Of a stretch of DNA of 64,000 nt, positions 48,708-58,266 are shown piece by piece; position 1 is the first letter of the stretch, and the number at the start of each line of letters is the position of its first letter. Made by a program: the position numbers and the translations under genes. The notes under the pieces are model-generated. The model saw only the letters and a list, made by a program, of their open reading frames with translations. It did not search any database and was not told where the DNA came from. Source of the DNA: Massilia timonae CCUG 45783 (GTDB taxonomy: Bacteria; Pseudomonadota; Gammaproteobacteria; Burkholderiales; Burkholderiaceae_D); contig NZ_JH992922.1 of NCBI RefSeq assembly GCF_000315425.1, forward strand, positions 1,493,964-1,557,963. Direction: 5' to 3'.

Positions 48708-48824
48708 GACACATCCTCTCGGGCAGATAGCAGGTTGGAGTGGGGAAAGACGCTTTGGGCGTCGCCCATCAGTATAGGCCGAGTATGGACGTTGTCTACA
48801 GCATTGGGCAAGTTGTCGAACCGG

Positions 48825-49331
48825 TCAGGCGTCGATATCGGCGGTCCAGTCCCCGCTCTTGCCCCCGTGCTTCTCCATCACCCGCACATTGGTCATCACC
48901 ATCCCCCGATCGACCGCCTTGCACATGTCGTACACGGTCAGCAGGCCCACCTGCACCGCAGTGAGTGCTTCCATCTCGACCCCGGTCTTGCCGATGGTTT
49001 CCACCTGCGCCCGGCAATGCACGCTGTTGGCCGCCTCGTCGATCTCGAAATCCACCGTCACGCGCGTGATCGGCAGCGGATGGCACAGCGGCACCAGGTC
49101 GCTGGTGCGCTTGGACGCCATGATCGCCGCGATGCGCGCGATGCCGATCACGTCGCCCTTCTTGGCGCTGCCCGACGTGATCAGGGCCAGCGTCTCCGGC
49201 TTCATACGGATGGTCCCGGCCGCCACCGCGGTGCGGTGCGTGTCCTGTTTCGCGCCGACGTCGACCATATGGGCCTGGCCGGTGGCGTCGAAGTGGGTCA
49301 AATGGTCTGCGGTCGGGATCGGATTCGTCAT
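48825..49331 (-). CDS. moaC: Cyclic pyranopterin monophosphate synthase MoaC
   Basis: 168 aa. Second step of molybdenum cofactor synthesis. Family blocks [43 protein letters not shown] and [28 protein letters not shown]. Other moa genes are not adjacent. Divergent from the M48 protease. Confidence 0.97.
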   Translation of the reverse strand: MTNPIPTADHLTHFDATGQAHMVDVGAKQDTHRTAVAAGTIRMKPETLALITSGSAKKGDVIGIARIAAIMASKRTSDLVPLCHPLPITRVTVDFEIDEAANSVHCRAQVETIGKTGVEMEALTAVQVGLLTVYDMCKAVDRGMVMTNVRVMEKHGGKSGDWTADIDA

Positions 49332-49432
49332 TACTCGGTTAATACGTTCTGGTTACAAAATGGTTCGCTGAGCAGCAAGATGTGCGCGGATGCAGGTATG
49401 ATAGCACCGTGAAATCCGTCGTCCGTCCAGCA

Positions 49433-51004
49433 ATGACGCGCCGCTGGCGCTCCTCCCTGTCCGTCATGGCCTTGTGCATGGCGACCGCCTTCCCCGTTGC
49501 AGCGCAGTCCGACGTGTTCAGGCGGCCCGATTCGACCCGCCTGCCCACGCTCGGCGACACCGCGCGCGGCGACCTGTCGCCCGTCGTCGAGCGCAAGCTG
49601 GGCGAGGAATTCATGCGCGACGTCCGGCGCGATCGCGATTACCTCGACGACGAGCCGATCTCCGAATACCTGAACAATTTCGGCAATGGCCTGGTCGCCG
49701 CCGTGCCCGGCGCGCGCGGCGAGACCAATGCCGACTTTCACTTCTTCGCCGTGCGCGATCCGGCCCTGAACGCGTTCGCGATGCCGGGCGGCTTCATCGG
49801 CGCCCACTCGGGCCTGATCATCGCGGCCCAGACCGAATCGGAACTGGCCGGCGTGATGGCGCACGAGATCGGCCACGTCACCCAGCGCCATATCGCGCGC
49901 CGGCTGGGCCAGCAGCGCCAGGACGTCCTGCTGCCGCTGGCGTCGATGATCCTGGCGGCGCTGGCGGCCCGGGCCAGCTCGGATGCGGCCATGGGCGTGC
50001 TGATGGGAGGCCAGGGCCTGGCCGTCCAGCGCCAGCTGAACTTCAGCCGCGACGCCGAGCGCGAGGCCGACCGCGTCGGCTTCCAGATCATGGAGGCGGG
50101 CGGCTACGATACCACCGGCATCGTCGCTTTCTTCCGGCGCCTGCAGGCCGCCTCCAGGCTGTATGGCGACCTGCCTCCCGGCCTGGCCAGCCTGAGCAGC
50201 CACCCGCTGACCCAGGATCGGATCACCGACATGCAGGCGCGCATCCGCGAGATTCCCAAGAAGCAGCGCATCGACAGCCTCGATTTTCATCTGGTGCGCG
50301 CGCGCACCCGCGTGCTGCAGGACGGGAGCGAGCAGGGTCGGCGCGACACGCGCACCGCCTTCGAGACCCAGCTCAGGGAGCAGCCCCACCGCCAGTGGCA
50401 GGCCGGAGCCCAGTACGGCCTGGCCTATCTGGCGCTCAAGGAGAACGACCTGGCCGGCGCGCAGCGCTGGCTCGACAAGGCGCTCGAGACCATGAAGCCG
50501 CGCGAAGGGGTGCTGTCGGTGGCGCCGTCGAACGTGGGCGATGGCGCGACCATGTTCGCCGGGCTGGCGCTGGAGATCAAGATGGCGCCGGGCCAGCCGA
50601 GGTCCGTGCTGGAAGAAGCGGTCAAGGACGCCGATGCGGCGCGCCAGCGCTTCCCGCTGTCGCGCTCGCTCGCGCACCAGTACGCGCAGGCCCTGATCGC
50701 GACCGACCGTTTCGATGAGGCGGCGCTGTTCCTGCGCGACCAGGCCCAGCAGTATCGGGAGGAACGCAAGCTGCACGACATGCTGGCCAGGACCTATGCC
50801 AAGCAGGGCAAGATCGCGCTGCAGCACATGGCGCTGGCGGAGTCGTACGTGCTGGCCGGCGCCGTGCCGGCGGCGATGGCCCAGCTCGAACTGGCGCGCA
50901 AGGCCAGCGATGCGTCGTTCTACGACCAGGCGGTCATCGATGCACGCGTGCGCGAGCTGCAGGAGAAACAGAAGAAAGCGAAGGAGGAGGCCGAAGAGGA
51001 GTGA
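49433..51004 (+). CDS. BepA-type periplasmic M48 metalloprotease with TPR tail
   Basis: 523 aa. Signal peptide MTRRWRSSLSVMALCMATAFPVAAQ; zinc motif HEIGH (His144, Glu145, His148) and the third ligand region RDAEREADRVGFQIM; C-terminal half (about 300-515) is TPR-like, with a Lys/Glu-rich end (KQKKAKEEAEEE). E. coli BepA acts on outer-membrane LptD and BamA assembly. The start is uncertain: a GTG at 49409 lies 6 bases after a TATGAT, which would make it leaderless. Confidence 0.9.
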   Translation: MTRRWRSSLSVMALCMATAFPVAAQSDVFRRPDSTRLPTLGDTARGDLSPVVERKLGEEFMRDVRRDRDYLDDEPISEYLNNFGNGLVAAVPGARGETNADFHFFAVRDPALNAFAMPGGFIGAHSGLIIAAQTESELAGVMAHEIGHVTQRHIARRLGQQRQDVLLPLASMILAALAARASSDAAMGVLMGGQGLAVQRQLNFSRDAEREADRVGFQIMEAGGYDTTGIVAFFRRLQAASRLYGDLPPGLASLSSHPLTQDRITDMQARIREIPKKQRIDSLDFHLVRARTRVLQDGSEQGRRDTRTAFETQLREQPHRQWQAGAQYGLAYLALKENDLAGAQRWLDKALETMKPREGVLSVAPSNVGDGATMFAGLALEIKMAPGQPRSVLEEAVKDADAARQRFPLSRSLAHQYAQALIATDRFDEAALFLRDQAQQYREERKLHDMLARTYAKQGKIALQHMALAESYVLAGAVPAAMAQLELARKASDASFYDQAVIDARVRELQEKQKKAKEEAEEE

Positions 51005-51005
51005 T

Positions 51006-51593
51006 TTAAGGCATCGGCGTCCGGTTGAAGCCGAACCTGGACGCGATGTCGCCGGCCGCCATCCGCTCGACCTCGTGCGGCCTGCCGTTCCACGGCAGCA
51101 CCAGGCGGCCATTGCCATTTTCTAGCCACGCCATCACCGCCTCGTCCGAGGCCGCGGCGCCGTCGAGCTCGAGCAGGCCCAGCACCTGGGCCACGTCGCG
51201 GTCGTCCAGCTGCGCCACCGTCTCGTCCGCCACGAACACCAGCGCACCGGCATCGCTCAGGACCACCCGCTCTAGATCGGCCAGCGCCTGTCCGGTCTGC
51301 AGCACCAGCCCTTGCTGCGGATCGGTGCGCGCGATGAAGGGCGTGGCTTCCAGGTTCACGTACACGCGCTGTGGCCCGTTCTGGAAATACCAGTTGCCGC
51401 GCTCGTCGTGCAGGTAATTGCGGTTGATGAAACCCACCAGCGCCGGATTGTTCAAGCGATCGCCCGCCGCGTTGGCGCGCTGGGCCGCTTCGTCGCGCAT
51501 GCGCCAGCCGCCGCGCGCGTCGAGCGCGAGCCAGCCGTAGCAGTGGGGCACGTTCGGCCACTTGGCCATTGCCTGTTTTACGATATCGTCCAT
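51006..51593 (-). CDS. Conserved hypothetical protein
   Basis: 195 aa. Not recognised beyond its being a betaproteobacterial conserved protein. Features: MAKWPNVPHCYGWLALDARGGWRMRDE, NRNYLHDERGNWYFQNGPQRVYVNLEATP, and repeated acidic strands; soluble, no signal. Starts directly after the yheT-like stop (TGA then ATG) and ends one base from the convergent protease stop, so it is the last gene of that transcript. Confidence 0.75.
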   Translation of the reverse strand: MDDIVKQAMAKWPNVPHCYGWLALDARGGWRMRDEAAQRANAAGDRLNNPALVGFINRNYLHDERGNWYFQNGPQRVYVNLEATPFIARTDPQQGLVLQTGQALADLERVVLSDAGALVFVADETVAQLDDRDVAQVLGLLELDGAAASDEAVMAWLENGNGRLVLPWNGRPHEVERMAAGDIASRFGFNRTPMP

Positions 51594-52577
51594 TCAGGCA
51601 GCATCGCATGGTTCGGCCGGCGCCAGCGCGCGCATGCCATTGACGGCGTCAAAGTGGTGCAGGATACGCCGCGGCAGCCAGTCGATCCGTCCCGGGAACG
51701 GGCCGACGGCAAAGCCGACGTGTCCACCCTGCGCCGGATACTCGAGCGTCACCGCGTTCGAGGCCGACGTCGGCAGGTGAATGCCCGGCAAGAAGGGATC
51801 GTTGCGGGCATTGAGCACCAGCGTCGGCACCGTGATGTCGTGCAGCACATGGCGGGCGCTGGCGCGGTGCCAGTAGTCGTCGGTGTCGCGGTAGCCGTGC
51901 AGCGGCGCCGTGACGACATTGTCGAAGGCATACAGGTCGCGCGCGGCGAGCAGGGCGGCGCGGTCGAACAGGCCGGGAAATTGCTCCAGCTTGGCCAGAC
52001 ACTTCGGCTTGAGGGTCTGCAGGAACATCCGGGTGTACAGCATATTGAAGCCGGACGACAGCGCCTCGCCCCCGCGCGCGAGGTCGAGCGGGGCCGACAC
52101 GGCGCAGGCCGCATCGACGATCTCGGCGCCATGGCCCGATTCGCCCAGCCAGCGCAGCAGCGCATTGCCGCCCAGCGAGACGCCGGCCGCATACAGCGCG
52201 CCTTGGTGGGACGCGCGCAGCTTGCGCACGATCCAGTCGACTTCGCTTGCGTCGCCCGAGTGATAGAAGCGCGGCGCCAGGTTGGCTTCGCCGGAGCAGC
52301 CGCGAAAATGCGGCACCACGCCCGACCAGCCGCGCGCGGCCAGCGCCGCCATCAGGCCGCGCGCGTAATGGCTGTTCGAACTGCCTTCCAGGCCATGGAA
52401 CAGCACCACCAGCGGCTGGCCGGGCCGGCCGTCCACGAAGTCGAGGTCGACGAAGTCGCCGTCCGCGCTGTGCCAGCGTTCGCGGCGGTAGGCGACCGGC
52501 GGCTTGGCGATGCAGGTCGCCGGATAGATGGTCTGCAGGTGGCCGCCGGGCAGCCACGAAGGAGCTGGGTAGTGCAT
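51594..52577 (-). CDS. YheT family alpha/beta hydrolase
   Basis: 327 aa. Nucleophile motif GVSLGGNALLRWLG and typical YheT/ABHD start PSWLPGGHLQTIYP, with LVVLFHGLEGSSNSHYARGLM. Predicted soluble esterase of unknown substrate. ATG at 52577 has no clear ribosome site; the sequence just before it is a double hairpin (52593-52637). The open frame runs further upstream but across that element. Confidence 0.9.
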   Translation of the reverse strand: MHYPAPSWLPGGHLQTIYPATCIAKPPVAYRRERWHSADGDFVDLDFVDGRPGQPLVVLFHGLEGSSNSHYARGLMAALAARGWSGVVPHFRGCSGEANLAPRFYHSGDASEVDWIVRKLRASHQGALYAAGVSLGGNALLRWLGESGHGAEIVDAACAVSAPLDLARGGEALSSGFNMLYTRMFLQTLKPKCLAKLEQFPGLFDRAALLAARDLYAFDNVVTAPLHGYRDTDDYWHRASARHVLHDITVPTLVLNARNDPFLPGIHLPTSASNAVTLEYPAQGGHVGFAVGPFPGRIDWLPRRILHHFDAVNGMRALAPAEPCDAA

Positions 52578-52592
52578 TAGGAAGAACTTGGG

Positions 52593-52637
52593 TTCCCGCC
52601 TTCGCGGGAAGTCGTTACCTCCAGTGGAGGTAACGAC
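52593..52637. repeat. Double-hairpin REP/BIME-like element
   Basis: Two abutting perfect palindromes: TTCCCGC-CTTC-GCGGGAA (52593-52610, with one unpaired C at the loop) and a 12-bp stem GTCGTTACCTCC-AGT-GGAGGTAACGAC (52611-52637). Sits between the yheT-like gene and the small zinc-finger gene; likely part of the 5' leader of the former. Confidence 0.7.
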
Positions 52638-52660
52638 GCGCGTGCCGCATGGAAAGAAAA

Positions 52661-52855
52661 TCAGTGGTGCTTGAGCACGGTGCCCGGCGCCAGACGGTAC
52701 TGGGTGCCGCAGTAGGGGCACTTGGCCTCGCCGTGGTGGTCGAAGTCGAGGAAGACGCGCGGGTGCGAGGACCACAGCGGCATTGCCGGGTTGGGGCAAT
52801 AGGCCGGCAGGTCCTTGGCCGTGAGCTCCACCACAGGCATCGTCTTTTGATTCAT
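52661..52855 (-). CDS. Small zinc-finger protein (CHCC type)
   Basis: 64 aa. Start MNQKTMPVVELTAKDLPAYCPN with GGAG 6 bases upstream. Zinc ligands Cys in AYCPNP, His in WSSHPRVFL/DFDHHG and the CPYCG pair, as in the zf-CHCC family linked to NDUFS6. May bind zinc in iron-sulfur or respiratory context; function not shown. Confidence 0.85.
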   Translation of the reverse strand: MNQKTMPVVELTAKDLPAYCPNPAMPLWSSHPRVFLDFDHHGEAKCPYCGTQYRLAPGTVLKHH

Positions 52856-52987
52856 CTGTTTCTCTCCGTCAGGCAAGTTGGGCAAAGACTGGATTTTAAC
52901 GGATTCGCTCTATTGTCGAAATGACCGTAAAATAATGCGTTCAGCATAAAGAGCATGATCGACGCCTGTTATATTGAGCGTCCAACC

Positions 52988-53116
52988 ATGCCACATCCAT
53001 ACATGCGTTTCATGCCCGACCGTTTCAAGCCTTCCGCCTTCGCCGACATCCCCGTCCGCCGTTGCAAGAATGCCACAGATATGTCTGTGCTGAACGCGCC
53101 GCGGTCCGTTGCATGA
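52988..53116 (+). CDS. Possible 42-codon leader ORF of azlC
   Basis: 42 codons from ATG (MPHPYMRFMPDRF...), with its TGA overlapping the azlC ATG as ATGA. The overlap suggests translational coupling. Only seven of its codons are Leu/Ile/Val, so attenuation by those amino acids is not evident. Unproven. Confidence 0.3.
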   Translation: MPHPYMRFMPDRFKPSAFADIPVRRCKNATDMSVLNAPRSVA

Positions 53117-53865
53117 GCGCGGCCGACGATCCGGGCCAGCTTCCCGCCTCCATCGGCGACGCGCCGAACCGCGACGCCTGGAACGAAGGTTTCAAGACCG
53201 GCCTGCCGACCCTGTTCGGCATCGCCGCCTGGGGCCTGGTGGTCGGCATCGCCATGGTCAAGAGCGGCCTGTCGGTGCCGCAGTCGCTGGGCATGACCTT
53301 ATTGGTGTTCGCCGGCTCCGCCCAACTGGCCTCGCTGCCGCTGATCGCCGCCCAGGCCCCGATCTGGGTCATTTTCGCCACCGCCCTGGTGGTCAACCTG
53401 CGCTTCGTGATCTTTTCGGCGCTGCTGGGGCCGCATTTCGCCCACCTGCCATGGAAGCAACGCTTTTATCTTGGTTATATCTCGGGCGACCTGACCGTCG
53501 CGCTCTTCCTGCAGCGCTATCCGACCCTGGCGCCGGTGGCGGGCAAGCTGTCCTACCTGAAGGGGCTGATGTATCCGAACTGGTTCGCCTGGCAGATCGG
53601 CTCCATCATCGGCATCTTCCTCGGCAGCGCGGTGCCGGCCGAATGGGGCCTCGGCTTTGCCGGCACCCTGGCCATCCTGTGCATCATGGTGCCGCTGATG
53701 ATCAATAACGCGGCCCTGTGCGGCGTGCTGGTGGCGGGAGCGATCTCGGTGCTGGCCTACGACCTGCCGTACAAGCTGGGGCTGCTGCTGGCGGTGCTGG
53801 TGGGAATGGTCACCGCGATGGTGATCGAAGAAACGTTTGCGAAAGCGAAGGTGCGCCGTGGCTGA
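53113..53865 (+). CDS. azlC: AzlC family branched-chain amino acid exporter subunit
   Basis: 250 aa, about 6 transmembrane helices (TGLPTLFGIAAWGLVVGIAMV, MTLLVFAGSAQLASLPLIAA, VIFATALVVNLRFVIFSALL and more). The NLRFVIFSA loop fits AzlC. Pairs with AzlD to export branched-chain amino acids or analogues. Ends inside azlD by 8 bases. Confidence 0.92.
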   Translation: MSAADDPGQLPASIGDAPNRDAWNEGFKTGLPTLFGIAAWGLVVGIAMVKSGLSVPQSLGMTLLVFAGSAQLASLPLIAAQAPIWVIFATALVVNLRFVIFSALLGPHFAHLPWKQRFYLGYISGDLTVALFLQRYPTLAPVAGKLSYLKGLMYPNWFAWQIGSIIGIFLGSAVPAEWGLGFAGTLAILCIMVPLMINNAALCGVLVAGAISVLAYDLPYKLGLLLAVLVGMVTAMVIEETFAKAKVRRG

Positions 53866-54202
53866 CTGGGAAATCTGGGTCGTGATCGGCGTGCTGTGCG
53901 TGGCCACCGCCGCCACCCGCAGTTCGTTCTGGATGATCGGCCACCGCGTGACGATCCCGCCGCGGGTGCAGGAAATGCTGCGCTATGCCCCGGCCTGCGC
54001 GCTGGCGGCCATCATCGGGCCCGACTTCCTGATCGATACGCAAGGCGACGTGCAGCTCACGCTGGCGAACCCGAAACTGCTGGCCGGCCTCGCCGCCTTC
54101 GTCTTTTATATGTGGCGCCGTAACATGTTGCTAACGATTTTATTCGGCATGCTTGTATTTACACTGTTGCGTGTACTGCACGTTTTCGGCCCCGCCGGCT
54201 AG
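53858..54202 (+). CDS. azlD: AzlD family subunit
   Basis: 114 aa, about 3-4 helices. GTG start (VADWEIWVVIGVLCVATAATRSSFWM) at 53858, inside the end of azlC; the small AzlD partner has APACALAAIIGPDFL and a Trp-Arg-Arg loop. Required with AzlC. Confidence 0.92.
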   Translation: MADWEIWVVIGVLCVATAATRSSFWMIGHRVTIPPRVQEMLRYAPACALAAIIGPDFLIDTQGDVQLTLANPKLLAGLAAFVFYMWRRNMLLTILFGMLVFTLLRVLHVFGPAG

Positions 54203-54253
54203 CAGGCCTGCTAATGTACAATGACGTTTTTTCACTATTGCCACGCCGACCAA

Positions 54254-55456
54254 ATGGACGCTCTCCGTTTCACCCGCCTGCAAGACCTGATCGATCAACA
54301 AGCGCTGCAAGGCAAGCGCGTCTTTATCCGCGCTGACCTGAACGTCCCTCAAGATGACGCTGGCAATATCACCGAAGACACGCGCATCCGCGCTTCGGTG
54401 CCGGCGATCCAGGCCGCCGTCAAGGCCGGCGCGGCGGTGATGGTGACGTCCCACCTGGGCCGTCCGACCGAAGGCGAATTCAAGCCGGAAGACAGCCTGG
54501 CGCCGGTCGCCAGGCGCCTGTCCGAGCTGCTGGGCCAGCCCGTCGAACTGAAACAGGATTGGGTCGATGGCGTCGACGTCGCGCCGGGCTCGGTCGTGCT
54601 GCTGGAGAACTGCCGCGTCAACAAGGGCGAGAAGAAAAACAGCGACGAGCTGGCTCAGAAAATGGCCAAGCTGTGCGACGTGTATGTGAACGATGCCTTC
54701 GGCACCGCCCACCGCGCCGAAGCGACCACCCACGGCATCGCCAAGTTCGCGCCGATCGTGGCCGCCGGCCCGCTGCTGGCCGCCGAACTGGATGCCCTGG
54801 GCAAGGCCCTGGGCCAGCCGCAGCGTCCGCTGCTGGCGATCGTCGCCGGCTCGAAGGTATCGAGCAAGCTGACCATCCTGCAAAGCCTGGCCGACAAGGT
54901 CGACAACCTGGTCGTCGGCGGCGGCATCGCCAATACCTTCATGAAGGCCGTCGGCCTGAACATCGGCAAGTCGCTGGTCGAGAACGACCTGGTCGATGAA
55001 GCCAAGGCCATCATCGAGAAAATGTCCCAGCGCGGCGCGCAGGTGCCGATTCCCGTCGACGTCGTGTGCGCGAAAGAGTTCGCACCGACCGCGGCCGCGA
55101 CCGTCAAGGACGTCGCCGATGTGGCGGACGACGACATGATCCTCGACATCGGCCCGAAAACCGCCGCCATGCTGGCCGGGCAGGTCGCCAAGGCCGGCAC
55201 CATCGTCTGGAACGGTCCGGTCGGTGTCTTTGAATTCGACCAGTTCGCCGAGGGCACCAGGACCCTGGCGCTGGCCATCGCCCAGTCCCAGGGCTTCTCG
55301 ATCGCCGGCGGCGGCGACACCCTGGCCGCGATTGCAAAATACAAGATTGCCGACCAGATCGGCTACATTTCGACCGGCGGCGGCGCTTTCCTGGAATTCT
55401 TGGAAGGAAAAACCCTGCCAGCGGTCGACATCCTGCTGCAACGCAGCGTCCACTAG
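54254..55456 (+). CDS. pgk: Phosphoglycerate kinase
   Basis: 400 aa. Glycolytic kinase making ATP from 1,3-bisphosphoglycerate. [38 protein letters not shown], and the nucleotide end block [38 protein letters not shown]. Start chosen at [13 protein letters not shown]; an ATG at 54221 overlaps a TACAAT -10-like hexamer and has no ribosome site. Confidence 0.97.
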   Translation: MDALRFTRLQDLIDQQALQGKRVFIRADLNVPQDDAGNITEDTRIRASVPAIQAAVKAGAAVMVTSHLGRPTEGEFKPEDSLAPVARRLSELLGQPVELKQDWVDGVDVAPGSVVLLENCRVNKGEKKNSDELAQKMAKLCDVYVNDAFGTAHRAEATTHGIAKFAPIVAAGPLLAAELDALGKALGQPQRPLLAIVAGSKVSSKLTILQSLADKVDNLVVGGGIANTFMKAVGLNIGKSLVENDLVDEAKAIIEKMSQRGAQVPIPVDVVCAKEFAPTAAATVKDVADVADDDMILDIGPKTAAMLAGQVAKAGTIVWNGPVGVFEFDQFAEGTRTLALAIAQSQGFSIAGGGDTLAAIAKYKIADQIGYISTGGGAFLEFLEGKTLPAVDILLQRSVH

Positions 55457-55473
55457 AACTAGCCTGAGACCCT

Positions 55474-55500
55474 AGCGCAGCCAGTCTGCGCTTTGTTTTT
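55474..55500 (+). terminator. Terminator of pgk
   Basis: Stem AGCGCAG-CCAGT-CTGCGCT followed by TTGTTTTT; 16 bases before the pyk ATG, so pyk likely needs readthrough or its own promoter. Confidence 0.75.
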
Positions 55501-55515
55501 ATACAAGGACAATCC

Positions 55516-56964
55516 ATGTACCGTGGCACCAAGATCGTCGCAACCATCGGCCCTGCTTCGACCGACTTCGATATTCTCGTCAAAATGATCCGCGCCGGCG
55601 TCGACGTCGTGCGCCTGAACTTCTCGCACGGGAAGGCGCAGGACCATATCGATCGTGCTGCGCTGATACGGCGCGCCGCCGAGGAGTGCGGCCGCGAAGT
55701 GGCGATCATGGCCGATATGCAGGGTCCGAAGATCCGCGTCGGTAAGTTTGAAGAAGGTAAGATCTTCTTGAACAATGGTGACCGCTTCATCCTGGATGCC
55801 AAGTGGGGCGATAACGGCGAGCTGGGCAACCAGGAGCGCGTCGGCCTGGACTACAAGGCGCTGCCGCGCGACGTCAAGCCGGGCGACAAGCTGCTGCTGA
55901 ACGACGGCCTGATCGTCCTGATCGTCGACCGTGTCATGGGCCACGAGATCTATACCACGGTCAAGGTTGGCGGTGAACTGTCGAACAACAAGGGCATCAA
56001 CCGCCAGGGCGGCGGCCTGACCGCGCCGGCGCTGACCTCGAAGGACATGGAAGACATCAAGACCGCGATGACCTTCCAGGCCGACTACCTCGCCATCTCG
56101 TTCCCGAAGAGCGCGACCGATATGGAAATGGCGCGCCAGCTGGCGAACATCGCCGGCGAGCCGTATGGCCACAAGCCGATGATGATCGCCAAGATCGAGC
56201 GCGCCGAAGCGATTCCGCTGCTGCAAGAGATCCTGGACGCGTCGGACGGCATCATGGTCGCCCGCGGCGACCTGGCGGTCGAAGTCGGCAACGCCGCCGT
56301 GCCGGCGCTGCAGAAGCGCATGATCCGCATGGCGCGCGACTCGAACAAGCTGGCGATTACCGCGACCCAGATGATGGAGTCGATGATCGTCAACGCCGTG
56401 CCGACCCGCGCCGAAGTGTCGGACGTGGCCAACGCCGTGCTGGACGGCACCGACGCCGTCATGACCTCGGCCGAGACCGCATCGGGCAAGTATCCGATCG
56501 AGACCGTCGAGATGATGGCCGCGATCTGCGTCGAAGCCGAGCAGTCCGAATACAACAAGATCGACGTCGACTTCCTGAACAAGCAGTTCACCCGCATCGA
56601 CCAGACCATTGCCTATGGCACGCTGTTCACCGCCCACCACCTGGCCGTGAAGGCGATCGTGGCGCTGACCGAGTCGGGCTCGACCGCGCTGTGGATGAGC
56701 CGTCACAGCATCGACACCCCGATCTTCGCCCTGACCCCGCTGCAGGCGACGCAGCGCAAGGCGTCGCTGTACCGCAACGTGCGAGCATTCAATCTGCCGC
56801 AGGAAGGCGGCAGCCACGCGGTGCTGCGCAAGGCCGAGGAACTCTTGATGAAAGAAGGGTTCGTACGCAAGGGCGACCTGATCGTCGTCACCTGGGGCTC
56901 GCCGATGGGGCAGGCCGGTGGCACCAATGCGCTCAAGATCGTGCGCGTTGGCGAGTTTGATTAA
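55516..56964 (+). CDS. pyk: Pyruvate kinase
   Basis: 482 aa. MYRGTKIVATIGPASTD, RLNFSHGK, IMVARGDLAVEVG and ITATQMMESMI are all present. Final ATP-forming glycolytic step. Located between pgk and fba, an arrangement found in many Burkholderiales. Confidence 0.98.
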   Translation: MYRGTKIVATIGPASTDFDILVKMIRAGVDVVRLNFSHGKAQDHIDRAALIRRAAEECGREVAIMADMQGPKIRVGKFEEGKIFLNNGDRFILDAKWGDNGELGNQERVGLDYKALPRDVKPGDKLLLNDGLIVLIVDRVMGHEIYTTVKVGGELSNNKGINRQGGGLTAPALTSKDMEDIKTAMTFQADYLAISFPKSATDMEMARQLANIAGEPYGHKPMMIAKIERAEAIPLLQEILDASDGIMVARGDLAVEVGNAAVPALQKRMIRMARDSNKLAITATQMMESMIVNAVPTRAEVSDVANAVLDGTDAVMTSAETASGKYPIETVEMMAAICVEAEQSEYNKIDVDFLNKQFTRIDQTIAYGTLFTAHHLAVKAIVALTESGSTALWMSRHSIDTPIFALTPLQATQRKASLYRNVRAFNLPQEGGSHAVLRKAEELLMKEGFVRKGDLIVVTWGSPMGQAGGTNALKIVRVGEFD

Positions 56965-57088
56965 AGGGAATCAACGAGTAGCCTGAGGCGCGACGGCGGC
57001 ATCCGCCCGGCGCCGTCCAGGACGGATGGCGCCGCGCTCGGCATTCGAGATTCCCGGACAAGTTTCTTTATTGTTTTGGAGTACAACC

Positions 57089-58153
57089 ATGGCACTCGTA
57101 TCATTGCGTCAATTGCTGGACCATGCCGCCGAAAACGGTTACGGCCTGCCGGCATTCAACGTCAACAACCTGGAGCAGGTGCAGGCCATCATGGCCGCCG
57201 CCGACGCTGCCAACAGCCCGGTCATCATGCAAGCCTCGGCCGGCGCACGCAAGTACGCGGGCGAAGCCTTCCTGCGTCACCTGATCGACGCCGCCGTCGA
57301 GGCCTACCCGCACATCCCGGTCGTCATGCACCAGGACCACGGGCAGTCGCCGGCCGTCTGCATGGCCGCGATCCGTTCGGGCTTCTCGTCGGTGATGATG
57401 GACGGTTCGCTCGAGGCCGACGGCAAGAGCGTCGCCAGCTACGAATACAACGTCGAAGTGTCGAAAGAAGTGGTCAAGTTCGCGCACTCGATCGGCGTGA
57501 CCGTCGAAGCCGAGCTGGGCGTGCTGGGCTCGCTGGAAACCATGAAGGGCGACAAGGAAGACGGCCACGGCGCGGACGGCACCATGACCCGCGAACAGCT
57601 GCTGACCGACGTCGACCAGGCGGCCGACTTCGTCAAGCGCACCCAGTGCGACGCACTGGCGATCGCCATCGGCACCTCGCACGGCGCCTATAAATTCACG
57701 CGCAAGCCGACCGGCGACATCCTGGCGATCGACCGCATCAAGGAAATCCACGCCCGCATCCCGAACACCCACCTGGTGATGCACGGCTCGTCGTCGGTGC
57801 CGCAGGAACTGCTGGCCATCATCCGTGAATTCGGCGGCGACATGAAGGAAACCTATGGCGTGCCGGTCGAAGAGATTCAAGAGGGCATCAAGCACGGCGT
57901 CCGCAAGATCAATATCGACACCGACATCCGCCTGGCGATGACGGCCGCGATCCGCAAATACATGTTCCAGAACCCGTCGAAGTTCGACCCGCGCGACTAC
58001 CTGAAGCCGGCGCGCGAAGCGGCGATGGAAGTGTGCAAGGCGCGCTTCCTGGCGTTTGGCTGCGAAGGCCAGGCGAGCAAGATCAAGCCGATCCCGCTGG
58101 AGAAGATGGCCGAGCGTTACAAGGCCGGCGAACTGGCCCAGATCGTCCAATAA
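57089..58153 (+). CDS. fba: Fructose-bisphosphate aldolase, class II
   Basis: 354 aa. Zinc-dependent aldolase: [12 protein letters not shown] (zinc His), [30 protein letters not shown] and [13 protein letters not shown] at 57089 with TTGGAG 8 bases upstream; the frame is open further back but has no ribosome site. Calvin-cycle-type class II subgroup. Confidence 0.96.
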   Translation: MALVSLRQLLDHAAENGYGLPAFNVNNLEQVQAIMAAADAANSPVIMQASAGARKYAGEAFLRHLIDAAVEAYPHIPVVMHQDHGQSPAVCMAAIRSGFSSVMMDGSLEADGKSVASYEYNVEVSKEVVKFAHSIGVTVEAELGVLGSLETMKGDKEDGHGADGTMTREQLLTDVDQAADFVKRTQCDALAIAIGTSHGAYKFTRKPTGDILAIDRIKEIHARIPNTHLVMHGSSSVPQELLAIIREFGGDMKETYGVPVEEIQEGIKHGVRKINIDTDIRLAMTAAIRKYMFQNPSKFDPRDYLKPAREAAMEVCKARFLAFGCEGQASKIKPIPLEKMAERYKAGELAQIVQ

Positions 58154-58173
58154 GTCGGAAAGCCGGCTTTTTT
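58152..58173 (+). terminator. Terminator of fba
   Basis: Stem AAGTCGG-AAAG-CCGGCTT (one T-G pair) leading into T6, overlapping the fba stop codon. Another 8-bp stem, AACCGGCG/CGCCGGTT (58220-58243), follows before purC. Confidence 0.65.
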
Positions 58174-58266
58174 GACGTAAAATATCGCATTGCACAGGCC
58201 TATACGGCCTGACTTTCTCAACCGGCGGCCTTTGTCGCCGGTTTCCGCTTTCCTGATAGCCCATCT

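Noticed and set aside
54221..54253. Upstream ATG as the pgk start
   Set aside because: It overlaps a TACAAT hexamer and lacks a ribosome site; MDALRF fits the family.
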